Source of the DNA: Candidatus Cloacimonadota bacterium
GTDB lineage: Bacteria > Cloacimonadota > Cloacimonadia > Cloacimonadales > Cloacimonadaceae
Direction: 5' to 3'
DNA: 12,986 nucleotides
NCBI GenBank assembly: GCA_016875595.1
Contig: VGPI01000036.1
Location: 1 to 12,986, forward strand
The notes beneath the pieces are model-generated. The model saw only the letters and a list, made by a program, of their open reading frames with translations. It was not told the DNA's origin and made no database searches. Positions within the stretch are counted from its first letter, which is position 1; every line of letters begins with the position of its first letter. Both the position numbers and the translations under genes were made by a program. Positions 1 through 7,294 of this stretch are shown piece by piece.

Positions 1-31
1 CTGATGAGCCGGTGATGTCGACGCTTTTCAT
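1..31 (-). CDS. jag: Probable Jag/KhpB-type RNA-binding protein, first 10 codons only
   Basis: On the minus strand an ATG at 31-29 overlaps the yidC stop codon (ATGA overlap) and opens a frame reading MKSVDITGSS up to the window edge. The Jag N-terminal domain usually begins with a very similar stretch (MKSVEVTGK-like), and jag commonly follows yidC in the rpmH-rnpA-yidD-yidC operon. The 4-bp overlap points to translational coupling with yidC. Only ten residues are visible, so the KH and R3H domains expected of Jag cannot be checked. The call rests on position and the short N-terminus; mnmE is the other gene often found here. Confidence 0.5.
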   Translation of the reverse strand, partial: MKSVDITGSS

Positions 32-1686
32 TGGGCTTCCTTAATTTTGAAGTGTTTCTGGATGTAGTACTGGTGGATAACGCTGAGGATATTGAAGATA
101 GTCCAGTACAGCACCAGTCCGGCAGGCATGCCTTTGAAGATGAAGAACATCATGACGGGCATGATCCACGCCATCATCTTGGTGCTCTGATAAGCGGCGC
201 GCTGTTTGTCGTCCATATCCGCCGGATTTTGGGCGGGAGGTCGCATCATCCGTTGCTGGACGACCATAAAGACCGCCATCAGGATCGGCAGGACGAGATA
301 GGGATCGGGTTCGGAAAGATCGGTGATCCAGCCGACGAAATGGGCATTGCGCATCTCCAAGGAATAGCGCAGGACATTGAACAGGGAGAAGAAGATCGGC
401 ATCTGGAGCAGGAAGGGCCAGCAACCGCCAAAGGGATTGGTGCCGGTCTCCTTGTATAACTGCATTATTTCCTGCTGCTGACGTTTGCGGTCATCCTTGT
501 ACTTACGCTGGAGTTCCTGGATCTGGGGCTGGATTTGTTGCATTTTGATCATGGAGCGGGTGGTTTTGAGGGTGAGCGGATAGAGCACGATCTTGAGTAA
601 AATGGAAAAGACGATGATCACGATGCCGTAATTGTGGAAGATCTTATGGAGAAAGGTAAGCACCGCGGCAAAGATATTGGAGAGCCAGAGCAACCACTTG
701 GCGCCACGCTCGACGATTGATTCCATCTCGTTGCCGTATTGCTTGAGGATATCAAAATCGGTGGGACCGGCGTAGATCAGAAAGCCCTGCTGCCAAGTGT
801 TGTGAAAATCACGGTCGGATTTGAGCGCAAAGGCGGGGCTCTCGGCCTGCTCCTGCTTTGGGTTCAGGTAGTTTATGGTTTTGGCAGTGTATTGATTGGT
901 GAGAACCGGACTTTCGGAGATGCCTTCCTTGACTGCCAGAACGAAGTACTTTGAACGGAGGGCAGCCCAGTTGAATGAATTGATGAATTCGGTCTTGCCG
1001 GTGCCGAGGTCTGCCATGGTATGCTTGCTCATCTGGTTGTTGGCATTCAGGATAAAGCGATAATCCTGGGCTTTGGTTTTGAGCCGGGCTTCGGTATCGG
1101 CGATCCCGGAACCCACGTCAAAGACGCTGCCTGATACAGGGTGCCAGTTTTCCACTTTGAAGCTGAAGCTTATGCCGTAGTCCTCATTAAGAACAAAGCG
1201 GGAGTGATAGACCTGCGCTTCGCCCTGTCGAAGGAAAAATTCAACCTCCGTGTCGCTGGGCTGGTTATAACTCAGGATCAGATCGGGCAGGTGGATATTG
1301 CCCTGCTGGGTTTTCAGCGTGAGTCCGGCGATCGTGCCTCCTCCCGGGATCAGGAGAACGGGTGAGCCATCGGGCATTTTGAATTGGTCGCTCAGCAGCT
1401 TGACCTGGCGGATGATACCGCCCCGGTTGGAAAGGGTTACTTCCACGAGTGAGTTCTTCAGTATGATGTCGTCCTTGACCTCAATACCGGCCTCTATGCT
1501 TTCCACAACCGCTTCCGGGGTCGTCTGGGTATGCGCCTTTGTGGTATCGGTGAGAGTTGTCGTCCGGGTGGGTGTGGCTTGCTGCTGTTTCTGCTTTTGT
1601 TCTGACTGGGGCTTCCAGACAAATTGATTGAAGATCAGGAACATCACCATGATCATAAGTAACGCATAAAGGGTGCGTTTGTCCAA
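28..1686 (-). CDS. yidC: YidC/Oxa1-family membrane protein insertase
   Basis: YidC inserts and folds inner-membrane proteins, alone or with SecYEG. The 552-aa product has the Gram-negative layout. An N-terminal membrane anchor lies at about residues 6-22, followed by a Gln/Thr-rich linker (about 28-57). The periplasmic beta-rich domain spans about 70-325 and the conserved Oxa1 core about 330-545. Core hallmarks are YPLT (369-372), the amphipathic cytoplasmic segment with MQQIQPQIQELQRKYKDD, NPFGGCWPFLLQMPIFF (417-433) and the last helix GLVLYW (523-528). The usual positively charged groove residue (Arg366 in E. coli) is Lys365 here. The frame starts at TTG (1686-1684), supported by an AGGAGG Shine-Dalgarno 5 nt upstream that overlaps the yidD stop codon; no nearer ATG has a comparable site. 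It lies 9 bp after yidD and overlaps the next gene by 4 bp. Confidence 0.97.
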   Translation of the reverse strand: MDKRTLYALLMIMVMFLIFNQFVWKPQSEQKQKQQQATPTRTTTLTDTTKAHTQTTPEAVVESIEAGIEVKDDIILKNSLVEVTLSNRGGIIRQVKLLSDQFKMPDGSPVLLIPGGGTIAGLTLKTQQGNIHLPDLILSYNQPSDTEVEFFLRQGEAQVYHSRFVLNEDYGISFSFKVENWHPVSGSVFDVGSGIADTEARLKTKAQDYRFILNANNQMSKHTMADLGTGKTEFINSFNWAALRSKYFVLAVKEGISESPVLTNQYTAKTINYLNPKQEQAESPAFALKSDRDFHNTWQQGFLIYAGPTDFDILKQYGNEMESIVERGAKWLLWLSNIFAAVLTFLHKIFHNYGIVIIVFSILLKIVLYPLTLKTTRSMIKMQQIQPQIQELQRKYKDDRKRQQQEIMQLYKETGTNPFGGCWPFLLQMPIFFSLFNVLRYSLEMRNAHFVGWITDLSEPDPYLVLPILMAVFMVVQQRMMRPPAQNPADMDDKQRAAYQSTKMMAWIMPVMMFFIFKGMPAGLVLYWTIFNILSVIHQYYIQKHFKIKEAQ

Positions 1687-1691
1687 GTTAT

Positions 1692-1697
1692 CCTCCT
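1692..1697 (-). promoter_or_regulatory. Ribosome binding site of yidC
   Basis: On the minus strand AGGAGG lies 5 nt (ATAAC) before the TTG codon at 1686-1684. It overlaps the TAG stop of yidD (1698-1696). This near-consensus site decides the TTG start of yidC and suggests coupling of yidD termination to yidC initiation. Confidence 0.85.
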
Positions 1698-1917
1698 AAG
1701 GAAGTGGGTCGTAACCACCGGGATTGAAGGGGTGGCAACGAACGATGCGGCGAACGGTGAGATAGAACGCCTGGAAAAATGAGTATTGGCGAAATGCCTG
1801 CAGTCCGTATCTGCTGCAGGTCGGCTCGAACCGGCAGGTACGGGGTAAAATGGGTGACAAGACGATCTGATAAATCCGGATCAATAAGATAAACAGCTGA
1901 TTAGGGATGCGCAGCAT
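1696..1917 (-). CDS. yidD: Membrane protein insertion efficiency factor YidD
   Basis: YidD is a small membrane-associated protein that assists YidC/Sec-dependent insertion. The 73-aa form chosen here begins MLRIPNQLFILLIRIYQIVL, an amphipathic or membrane-binding N-terminus. It carries the family signature: SPILPRTCRFEPTCSRYG (21-38) followed by an Ala-containing helix, then RCHPFNPGGYDPLP (60-73). Conserved Cys residues are at 28, 34 and 61. The frame stays open upstream to an ATG at 1977, giving 93 aa, but the extra 20 residues are unlike the family and the short form has normal length. Neither start has a strong Shine-Dalgarno. The short form overlaps the end of rnpA by 17 bp, a common arrangement that implies coupled translation. 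Confidence 0.92.
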   Translation of the reverse strand: MLRIPNQLFILLIRIYQIVLSPILPRTCRFEPTCSRYGLQAFRQYSFFQAFYLTVRRIVRCHPFNPGGYDPLP

Positions 1918-2260
1918 GGTCTGTAGAGTTATGTGTTTTTTGCCGTATTCTTCCGATGACATCAGACAACTCAGCATCCAATTGCTGCCATGAAAGAGAG
2001 CCCGCCTCCCGCCTGGCGATCAGAATGATCCTGATGCGGGGAGCCAATGAGAGAGTGGTTTGTCGGAACCATGCCTTGATCCTGCGCCGTAAGAGGTTGC
2101 GAACAACGGCTTTGCCGATCCGTTTACCGATCGTAATGCCAAAGGCAAATTCCGGTTCGGATGAAGGTAAAACAGGGATCGTGAAAAACTGTGACCGGAT
2201 GACCTGATCAGCACGGATGAACTCCTGAAACTCCGAGTGCCGGTGAATCCAGCGGGTCAT
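1901..2260 (-). CDS. rnpA: Ribonuclease P protein component
   Basis: RnpA is the protein cofactor of RNase P; it helps the catalytic RNA bind precursor tRNA and remove the 5' leader. The 119-aa product has the usual length and is basic. The diagnostic RNR-type motif is GKAVVRNLLRRRIKAWFR at residues 49-66. It is preceded by the FAFGITIGKRIG strand region, and the C-terminal helix (about 94-106) follows LSWQQLDAEL. Its ATG lies 6 bp after the rpmH stop and it overlaps yidD, so it should be co-transcribed with both. The ATG at 2260 is the first after rpmH and gives a standard N-terminus with the basic and aromatic residues expected before the first strand. No strong Shine-Dalgarno is seen, consistent with coupling to rpmH. 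Confidence 0.95.
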   Translation of the reverse strand: MTRWIHRHSEFQEFIRADQVIRSQFFTIPVLPSSEPEFAFGITIGKRIGKAVVRNLLRRRIKAWFRQTTLSLAPRIRIILIARREAGSLSWQQLDAELSDVIGRIRQKTHNSTDHAAHP

Positions 2261-2266
2261 GCAGCA

Positions 2267-2401
2267 TCAGACGGTCAGGATCTTTCTGCCTTTGGCACGA
2301 CGACGGGCGAGAACCTTTCTGCCGTTCTTGGTCGTCATTCGCGTCCTGAAACCGTGAGTTCCTTTGCGTTTTCGATTATGAGGCTGGTAGGTACGTTTCA
2401 T
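2267..2401 (-). CDS. rpmH: Large-subunit ribosomal protein L34 (bL34)
   Basis: This 44-aa ORF reads MKRTYQPHNRKRKGTHGFRT and then a basic tail ending GRKILTV. It matches the L34 pattern throughout: MKRT(Y/F)QP at the start, KRKxxHGFRxRM in the middle, then the T-K-N-GR-VL-ARRRAKGRK tail. L34 is a late-assembling 50S protein. Only slight deviations from the usual SN(R/K)KRK sequence are seen. The ATG at 2401 has an AAGGAG Shine-Dalgarno 8 nt upstream. It is the first gene of the rpmH-rnpA-yidD-yidC operon, and the 117 bp upstream hold the likely promoter. Confidence 0.97.
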   Translation of the reverse strand: MKRTYQPHNRKRKGTHGFRTRMTTKNGRKVLARRRAKGRKILTV

Positions 2402-2444
2402 TGATATATCTCCTTAAAATACAAGTAAATTACTCAATCCGGCC

Positions 2445-2473
2445 ATTGATTTTAAGACCCCTTATCATGTCAA
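2445..2473 (-). promoter_or_regulatory. Candidate promoter of the rpmH operon
   Basis: A perfect TTGACA -35 hexamer lies at 2473-2468 on the minus strand. At 17-nt spacing the -10 position reads ATCAAT (2450-2445), a poor match to TATAAT, and the AT-rich TAAAAT inside the spacer is too close. The site is the only good -35 between rpiB and rpmH and would give a leader of a few tens of nucleotides. The call rests on the -35 and on location. Confidence 0.35.
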
Positions 2474-2518
2474 GCCAAATCTCGCCATCGGGTTATCTCG
2501 ATCTGCTATCGGCCGGTG

Positions 2519-2950
2519 TCAGGGATCGATCTTGTCGAGGCGGGATTGGTGTCTGCCGCCCTCAAAGGATGTCTCCAGCCAGGTTTTGACGATCTCCAGA
2601 GCGTAAGGGATGGCGATGAAGCGTCCGGGCAGGACAAGGATGTTGGCGTCATTGTGTTGTCTGGACAGACGGGCAAACTCGGTATTGACACAGAGGGCAG
2701 CGCGGATGCCGGAAACACGGTTGGCAATGATGCTCATGCCGATACCGCTGCCACAGATTAGTATCCCTTTGCTGCAGTTGCCTGATGCCACTGCCCGGGC
2801 GGCGGGATATCCGGTATCAGGATAATCCACCGTCTGAGGGGAATGAACCCCAAAGTCCTGCCATTCCAGATCACCAAAGGTGGCGATGATAGCCGCCTTC
2901 AATTCGAATCCGGCGTGATCGGAGGCAATTGCCAGGACGGGTTTATTCAT
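2519..2950 (-). CDS. rpiB: Ribose-5-phosphate isomerase B
   Basis: RpiB interconverts ribose 5-phosphate and ribulose 5-phosphate in the pentose phosphate pathway. The 143-aa product is full length for the LacAB/RpiB family. Visible signatures are SDHAG (10-14), the DFGVHSPQTVDYPDTGYPAA loop, CGSGIGMSIIANR (66-78) with the catalytic Cys66, HNDANILVLPGR (99-110) with His99, and FEGGRHQSRLDKI near the C-terminus. Ser68 stands where E. coli RpiB has Thr68, a conservative change. The lack of a LacA/LacB partner gene favours RpiB. The ATG lies 6 bp after the ptb-like stop with no clear Shine-Dalgarno, so coupled translation with that gene is likely. Confidence 0.95.
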   Translation of the reverse strand: MNKPVLAIASDHAGFELKAAIIATFGDLEWQDFGVHSPQTVDYPDTGYPAARAVASGNCSKGILICGSGIGMSIIANRVSGIRAALCVNTEFARLSRQHNDANILVLPGRFIAIPYALEIVKTWLETSFEGGRHQSRLDKIDP

Positions 2951-2956
2951 AACGGT

Positions 2957-3859
2957 CTAACACATCATGGCGGCAAGGGCGATGGAGAGTAATTTGCACT
3001 TGTCGCTGTCGCCACGGGAGGTGAGTACGATTGGGACGCTGGCACCGACCACCACGGCTCCGAGTTCGGCGTGCATCAATTTGGTAACGGATTTGTAGAA
3101 TACATTGCCGGCTTCCACATTGGGAAAGAGGATGCAATCTACATCACCGCAGACCTCACTCTTCACTCCTTTGATCTCGGCGCTTTCCTTGTCCACCAGC
3201 AGATCCATAGCCAAAGGACCTTCAACGATGGCACCTTTGATCTGGCCACGCTGAGCCATTTTGCAGATGATGGCGGCATCCACGCAGGACTGGATCTTGG
3301 GCAAGACCTGTTCCGAGATGGCAACCAAGCCGACTTTGGGAGTGGGATTGCCAAGCATCTGGGCAACCCGGATGAGGGTATTGGTGATCGTGACCTTCTG
3401 GCTCAGATCGGGGAGAGGGATGATCGCCACATCGCCAAAAATGAGTAATTTGTGATAGGTGCTAAGCTCCGTCACGGTCACATGATGCAAGACTGCTCCG
3501 GGGGGCATTAGACCCTTTTCTTTGTTCAGAACCGCCTTCATGAACCGATCCGAGCTGATCAGTCCTTTCATCAGAAAATCACCCTCCCGGCTGTGAATGA
3601 GCTCAACGGCACTGGCTGCAGCAGCGGTATCCGTGCTTTCATGATAGATGGTGAAGATGCCCGGATCAATACTGTGTTCTGCGCATATCCTGGTAATAAT
3701 CGCCTGGTCCCCAACGAGGATGCCATCAACAATGCTCATTTTGACAGCTTCATGAATCGCCAGGATCGTATGGGAATCATTGGCACTGGCGGCGATGACC
3801 CGCTTGTTCTTTTTCAGCTTCAGGTTCTCAAACATCTGGTCGAGTTTTGTGATCTGCAT
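2957..3859 (-). CDS. ptb: Phosphate acyltransferase, phosphate butyryltransferase-like
   Basis: The 300-aa product belongs to the phosphotransacetylase/phosphotransbutyrylase family, which exchanges CoA and phosphate on acyl groups; the acyl-phosphate is then used by a kinase to make ATP. Family features are the N-terminal VIAASANDSHTILAIHEAVK strand-helix, the VGD motif near 50, FLMKGLISSDRFMKAVLN (about 94-111), KGAIVEGPLAMDLLVD and the C-terminal GASVPIVLTSRGDSDKCK (272-289) followed by SIALA. The length and the GLxSSDRF and SRGDS motifs fit Ptb and Ptb-like proteins better than classical Pta. Substrate (acetyl, propionyl, butyryl or branched acyl) cannot be told from sequence, and no acyl kinase gene is in the window. 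The ATG at 3859 has GGAG 8 nt upstream. It leads rpiB by 6 bp. Confidence 0.85.
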   Translation of the reverse strand: MQITKLDQMFENLKLKKNKRVIAASANDSHTILAIHEAVKMSIVDGILVGDQAIITRICAEHSIDPGIFTIYHESTDTAAAASAVELIHSREGDFLMKGLISSDRFMKAVLNKEKGLMPPGAVLHHVTVTELSTYHKLLIFGDVAIIPLPDLSQKVTITNTLIRVAQMLGNPTPKVGLVAISEQVLPKIQSCVDAAIICKMAQRGQIKGAIVEGPLAMDLLVDKESAEIKGVKSEVCGDVDCILFPNVEAGNVFYKSVTKLMHAELGAVVVGASVPIVLTSRGDSDKCKLLSIALAAMMC

Positions 3860-4030
3860 ATGGGATCTCCATTTATTATTAATGCTTCTGGCATCGTCTG
3901 ATATTCTGTTAATCTGCGCCGCTATGGCTGAAGGCAGTCGCTTGTCAACCTGATCGATAGGTCAAACGTATGATCTGTAAAGGACTTAGGTTTATTGATC
4001 CCTGTGGTTGACTCTTCTGGAGCTTCAAAA

Positions 4031-4044
4031 TGGACAAATGTCCA
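4031..4044. promoter_or_regulatory. Inverted repeat, possible operator
   Basis: TGGACA-AA-TGTCCA has two perfect 6-bp arms around a 2-nt centre, the shape of a binding site for a dimeric repressor or activator. On the minus strand it falls inside the 17-nt gap after a TTGACA at 4053-4048, but the -10 position there (TTTTGA) is poor. It could equally act on the plus-strand operon. No regulator gene is in the window. Confidence 0.3.
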
Positions 4045-4223
4045 ATCTGTCAAGGTTTATGTCGTGGGATAACAGCGTAGGCAAGGAGAAATGAGGTTGG
4101 TTTGCCAGGTCGATAGGATCGATAAATCGGGATCGGCAATACACCGAGAAAAAAGTGTTTGACAATATCGAGGGCTTTTTACGAGCGTCGTAGCAATTGA
4201 AGATTACACAATAAAACGTGAAT

Positions 4224-4228
4224 AGGAG
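4224..4228 (+). promoter_or_regulatory. Ribosome binding site deciding the ATG at 4236
   Basis: AGGAG lies 7 nt before ATG 4236. The alternative GTG at 4218 lies upstream of this site and has no Shine-Dalgarno of its own, so the protein probably starts MTLKRPIAVL, directly with its membrane segment. Confidence 0.75.
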
Positions 4229-4235
4229 CCCGTCT

Positions 4236-7211
4236 ATGACGCTGAAAAGACCTATTGCAGTCCTATTACTGCTTATCATTCTAATGGTGGTGGTATCGCT
4301 TACTATGGCACGATCATCTGCGGAGAAAAATGCCTTTGTAGTTGAGGACTTTGAGGTAAGTGACGTTCCGAATGATGATGGAACAGGTCTGGTTCTTAGT
4401 TGGAAGCCCTTGGACCGGCAAGCCCGGATCATTGAGTATCGGATCTATCGTGGCATCTCCCCCGACACCCTGTTCTATCATGCATCCATCCCGATCAATG
4501 TCAAAACGGGAGTGGCTGCCGATCGGATGTACTATTATGATTCGTCCTGGAATACTCTGGTGGAGACCAAATCCCCCGCCAGAATGCGTCGGGAGCGAAA
4601 ACAGCCGGTGGATAGTCCGCTATACCGCTCCATTCCGCGAGATCCTGAGATTTTGGCACAACTTGTGCCGTATTACAGCATGCTGTCCATGATCCCCAAT
4701 AAAAGGGATTACTACCGTCTAACCCGGAAGAGCTATTCTGCCGAAGCCAGCGACAGCACCGTGTATGCCGGGATCAGCTTGAGAAGGTCGAATATTCTGG
4801 CACAACTGAAACCCGATGTCCAGTATTACTACACTGTCATGGCGGTGGATGAACGGAACAACTATCATGATATGGCACCGGTGAGGGAAGGCGTACCCAA
4901 ACCCAATCCACCGGAGCCGGCGCCGTCATTTTATGCTGCGTTGATCGAGGATAAGGACACTATCCAGTTCGAGTGGGAATATCCCCGGTTCAGCGGTGAT
5001 CTTTATACTTTCAAAATACTGATGCTTCCCGCAATAGAGGATTCGGTCTGGATCAACAAGCGCCAACAGCCCCAGTATGGCCAGTTAAAACCCGAGGTCC
5101 TGGCTTATGAACAAGTTCAGCAAGCGGGCTCGGATTCACCCAAGAATTACCATATTGTCGATCTGATTGAGCTCTATAAAAAGGGATTTACGAAGGAGCA
5201 ATTCAAGAACGCCCGCTATGCCCTGGAGTTTGGCGACGATCAACGGTTCAGCGCGCATAGCTCTTTGGTACAACCTCAGATCGCTAATAGCAACATGCTT
5301 CCCAGCAAAGTAACCTACCGGGTGGAAGACAAGCCCAATGACAAGGGCGACCGGTTGGTCGTGATCTGGGATTATCCGATGGTGTTTTTAACCAAGACAA
5401 GCTCGCTCGATTCCTCCTTCTCACGGTTGAGGATCAATTACCAACTCAACCTGCCCGAGTCCCAGAAGGTTAGTAACATCTACTGCGAGTTTTCGGAATT
5501 GGAGAGCGGACGTTCATTCAAGACAATTAATGAATTCTATGCCGATAACGCCATTATTCTGACCACACCTCCAGCTTATGATTACAAAAAGGGCTTCAAG
5601 GTGAAGATGACCTTGAAGGGCGATCCGGAGATCCCGGCCAGTTATCACGTGGAACAGGATCTTGTCTGGGACAATGATATGATGACACTGATGCCGGGCA
5701 AATCGCTTTGGGTCAATGGCGTGGATGTTTCCGGGTTAAATACTGCCGTTTATCGAAAAAGGGTGAACGGCGGCTTCTTCTCCCTGATCAAAGCCATCCC
5801 TTCCTACGACTCCAGTTTTGAAGTTCCAGTACCCTACAAAACTACCATCTATCGTGGCATTGCCGGGGTCAATATCGTCCGTGGCGATTCCATATTTACT
5901 TATTCCGGTTCGGATGTTTACCGCCGGGCACGGACGAAGAACGATCCATCCGGGTCCATGTTGTTGATCAGTTCCACCCTTGATCTGGTCTATGACCGGG
6001 ATGCCGAGCGCACCATCCAGACCAGCTTGTTCCCCGATGAGGCAAAAAAAATGGTGGAGGAGGCGCTGATCAAGCTGAGAGCTGATTTGGCAAAACAGGA
6101 AGAAGGACTGAAGAAACTCCGCGCCGACTATCCCTTGGTGGCAGCCGATCCCAAAAACCGGACTGAATCCAGGGAAGACCAGCAAGTAACTGCTGCCGAG
6201 AAGGAATTGGATACAACCAGAAAACTCATCAGGATGTATGAGCAGAATGAACATCTGGTCTATGCCAATTCCATCGGGTTGAGAGGCAGGAGGATCGGAT
6301 ACGTCGCCAGGATCAGGGAGGACGACCGCAGAAGCATGGCGTACCACGTGGTTAGAACAAATGGCAAAGGCCTTTTTACCGAAGCTGAATATACCAAGGA
6401 TGAGAACGGCAAGCACATCTATGATATTCCCTTATCCAATTGGTTCGATCGCAATAAGTTCACCACTCTGGTGGCGGCGGTGATCTTTGGCTTGATCGTG
6501 ATGTTTTTCCTTACTCTTGCCAAGAGGGGTAAGTCTCTATACATCAGACCAATAGCAGGATTGCAGGAGATTGACAATGCCATTGGACGCGCAACCGAAA
6601 TGGGACGCCCTATCCTCTATTGCATGGGCATAGGTAGCTTGCAGGATGTGTCTATTTTGGCATCATTTGGTGTGTTGAGTGCTGTGGCTCGCAAAGCAGC
6701 GGAATATGATACACGGTTGATCGTGCCGTGCTATGACTTCATTGTGACGCCGATTGCCCAGGAGATCGTCAAGGAAGCGCATTATTCTGCCGGCCGGCCG
6801 GATTCATACGATCCGCACAATGTATTCTATCTGACGAATTCCCAGTTCCCCTATGTAGCCGGAGTGAATGGCATCCAGATCCGGGAGAGAATGGCGACCA
6901 ATTTCTTCATGGGCTATTTTGCGGCTGAATCGCTATTGATGACCGAGACCGGAAATCATATCGGAGCGATCCAGATCGCCGGTTCAGACGCTGCCACCCA
7001 GATCCCGTTCTTTATTACGACCTGCGACTATACCCTGATCGGCGAGGAGTATTATGCTGCCTCGACCTATCTAAGTACCAATCCAATGATGCTTGGAACG
7101 CTCAAAGGCCAGGATTATTACAAATTCCTGATCATCACATTCCTGGTCATCGGCACGGTATTGGCCACGCTTCAACATACCCAAGTAACTAATCTATTTC
7201 CTTTAAGATAA
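4236..7211 (+). CDS. Large membrane-anchored protein with FN3-like domains, coiled coil and C-terminal DUF6754-like domain (paralogue 1)
   Basis: The function is unknown. The 991-aa product has membrane segments at about 5-24, 742-762 and 962-980. A fibronectin-III-like region starts at about 33 (PNDDGTGLVLSWKPL at 45-59, EYRIYRG at 67-73, YYYTVMAVDER at 197-207). A second such start is at about 362 (DKPNDKGDRLVVIW). A charged Lys/Glu/Leu-rich coiled coil spans about 600-672. After the second membrane segment comes a conserved domain (about 765-945) with IRPIAGLQEIDNAIGRATEM and TGNHIGAIQIAGSDAATQIP. I take this for DUF6754, from memory. Basic residues after the second segment (AKRGK) suggest FN3 outside and DUF6754 inside. 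The ATG at 4236 is chosen over the in-frame GTG at 4218 because AGGAG lies 7 nt upstream of it. It is the first gene of a five-gene operon and is paralogous to the gene at 9768-12761. Confidence 0.85.
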   Translation: MTLKRPIAVLLLLIILMVVVSLTMARSSAEKNAFVVEDFEVSDVPNDDGTGLVLSWKPLDRQARIIEYRIYRGISPDTLFYHASIPINVKTGVAADRMYYYDSSWNTLVETKSPARMRRERKQPVDSPLYRSIPRDPEILAQLVPYYSMLSMIPNKRDYYRLTRKSYSAEASDSTVYAGISLRRSNILAQLKPDVQYYYTVMAVDERNNYHDMAPVREGVPKPNPPEPAPSFYAALIEDKDTIQFEWEYPRFSGDLYTFKILMLPAIEDSVWINKRQQPQYGQLKPEVLAYEQVQQAGSDSPKNYHIVDLIELYKKGFTKEQFKNARYALEFGDDQRFSAHSSLVQPQIANSNMLPSKVTYRVEDKPNDKGDRLVVIWDYPMVFLTKTSSLDSSFSRLRINYQLNLPESQKVSNIYCEFSELESGRSFKTINEFYADNAIILTTPPAYDYKKGFKVKMTLKGDPEIPASYHVEQDLVWDNDMMTLMPGKSLWVNGVDVSGLNTAVYRKRVNGGFFSLIKAIPSYDSSFEVPVPYKTTIYRGIAGVNIVRGDSIFTYSGSDVYRRARTKNDPSGSMLLISSTLDLVYDRDAERTIQTSLFPDEAKKMVEEALIKLRADLAKQEEGLKKLRADYPLVAADPKNRTESREDQQVTAAEKELDTTRKLIRMYEQNEHLVYANSIGLRGRRIGYVARIREDDRRSMAYHVVRTNGKGLFTEAEYTKDENGKHIYDIPLSNWFDRNKFTTLVAAVIFGLIVMFFLTLAKRGKSLYIRPIAGLQEIDNAIGRATEMGRPILYCMGIGSLQDVSILASFGVLSAVARKAAEYDTRLIVPCYDFIVTPIAQEIVKEAHYSAGRPDSYDPHNVFYLTNSQFPYVAGVNGIQIRERMATNFFMGYFAAESLLMTETGNHIGAIQIAGSDAATQIPFFITTCDYTLIGEEYYAASTYLSTNPMMLGTLKGQDYYKFLIITFLVIGTVLATLQHTQVTNLFPLR

Positions 7212-7292
7212 AGAGGTGAACACTGGGGCGCTGAAGGAAAGCGCCCCTACGCTCAGTAACTAATCTATTTCCTTTAAGATAAAGAGGTGAAC
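7184..7292 (+). repeat. 38-bp perfect direct repeats flanking a 33-nt hairpin insert (site A)
   Basis: Positions 7184-7221 and 7255-7292 are identical over 38 bp (offset 71). They begin AGTAACTAATCT and end AAAGAGGTGAAC. The first copy holds the last codons and TAA stop of the preceding gene plus an AGAGGTGA Shine-Dalgarno. The second copy repeats all this and supplies the Shine-Dalgarno actually used by the gene at 7295. Removing 71 bp leaves a 12-bp gene junction with the stop, Shine-Dalgarno and start in normal order. The bases just outside the repeats differ (A/C on the left, A/C on the right), so 38 bp is the exact limit. Confidence 0.95.
7222..7254 (+). mobile_element. Hairpin element insert, copy A
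   Basis: This 33-nt insert between the 38-bp direct repeats carries an 8-bp stem GGGGCGCT (7225-7232), loop GAAGGAA (7233-7239) and AGCGCCCC (7240-7247), flanked by ACT and TACGCTC. Compared with the other copies the fourth pair is G-C instead of T-A, with both arms changed so that pairing is kept. No T-tract follows, so it is not a standard intrinsic terminator. The name 'mobile' is inferred from its recurrence between duplicated host sequence. Confidence 0.65.
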
Positions 7293-7294
7293 CG

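Larger units (their letters stand above)
3860..4235. other. Divergent intergenic region between ptb-like gene and membrane-protein operon
   Basis: No convincing gene is present in these roughly 375 bp. Three TTGACA hexamers occur: minus strand at 3948-3943 and 4053-4048, plus strand at 4159-4164. None has a good TATAAT-like partner at 16-18 nt, so promoters are probable but not fixed. An inverted repeat lies at 4031-4044. The octamer TCGATAGG occurs at 3954-3961 and 4110-4117, and 4108-4138 is rich in GATC/CGAT. A 135-codon minus-strand frame spanning 4025-4432 runs into the coding strand of the next gene and resembles no protein. Confidence 0.5.

Noticed and set aside
1918..1977. Longer N-terminus for YidD from an ATG at 1977
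   Set aside because: The extra 20 residues are antipathetic to the YidD family length and pattern and would lie deep inside rnpA; the ATG at 1917 gives a standard protein.
4057..4076. TTATCCCAC (minus strand) as a DnaA box
   Set aside because: It has several mismatches to TTATCCACA and no companion boxes, so it does not support an origin.
4025..4432. 135-codon minus-strand frame in the divergent region
   Set aside because: About half of it is antisense to the start of the 991-aa gene, and the protein is low in recognisable structure.
5736..6416. 226-codon open frame on the minus strand
   Set aside because: It lies fully inside the 991-aa gene on the opposite strand, has no ribosome site and resembles no family; it is a shadow frame.
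7225..7247. Hairpin as an intrinsic terminator between the first two operon genes
   Set aside because: No T-tract follows the stem, and the same hairpin occurs inside a coding sequence and in tandem.
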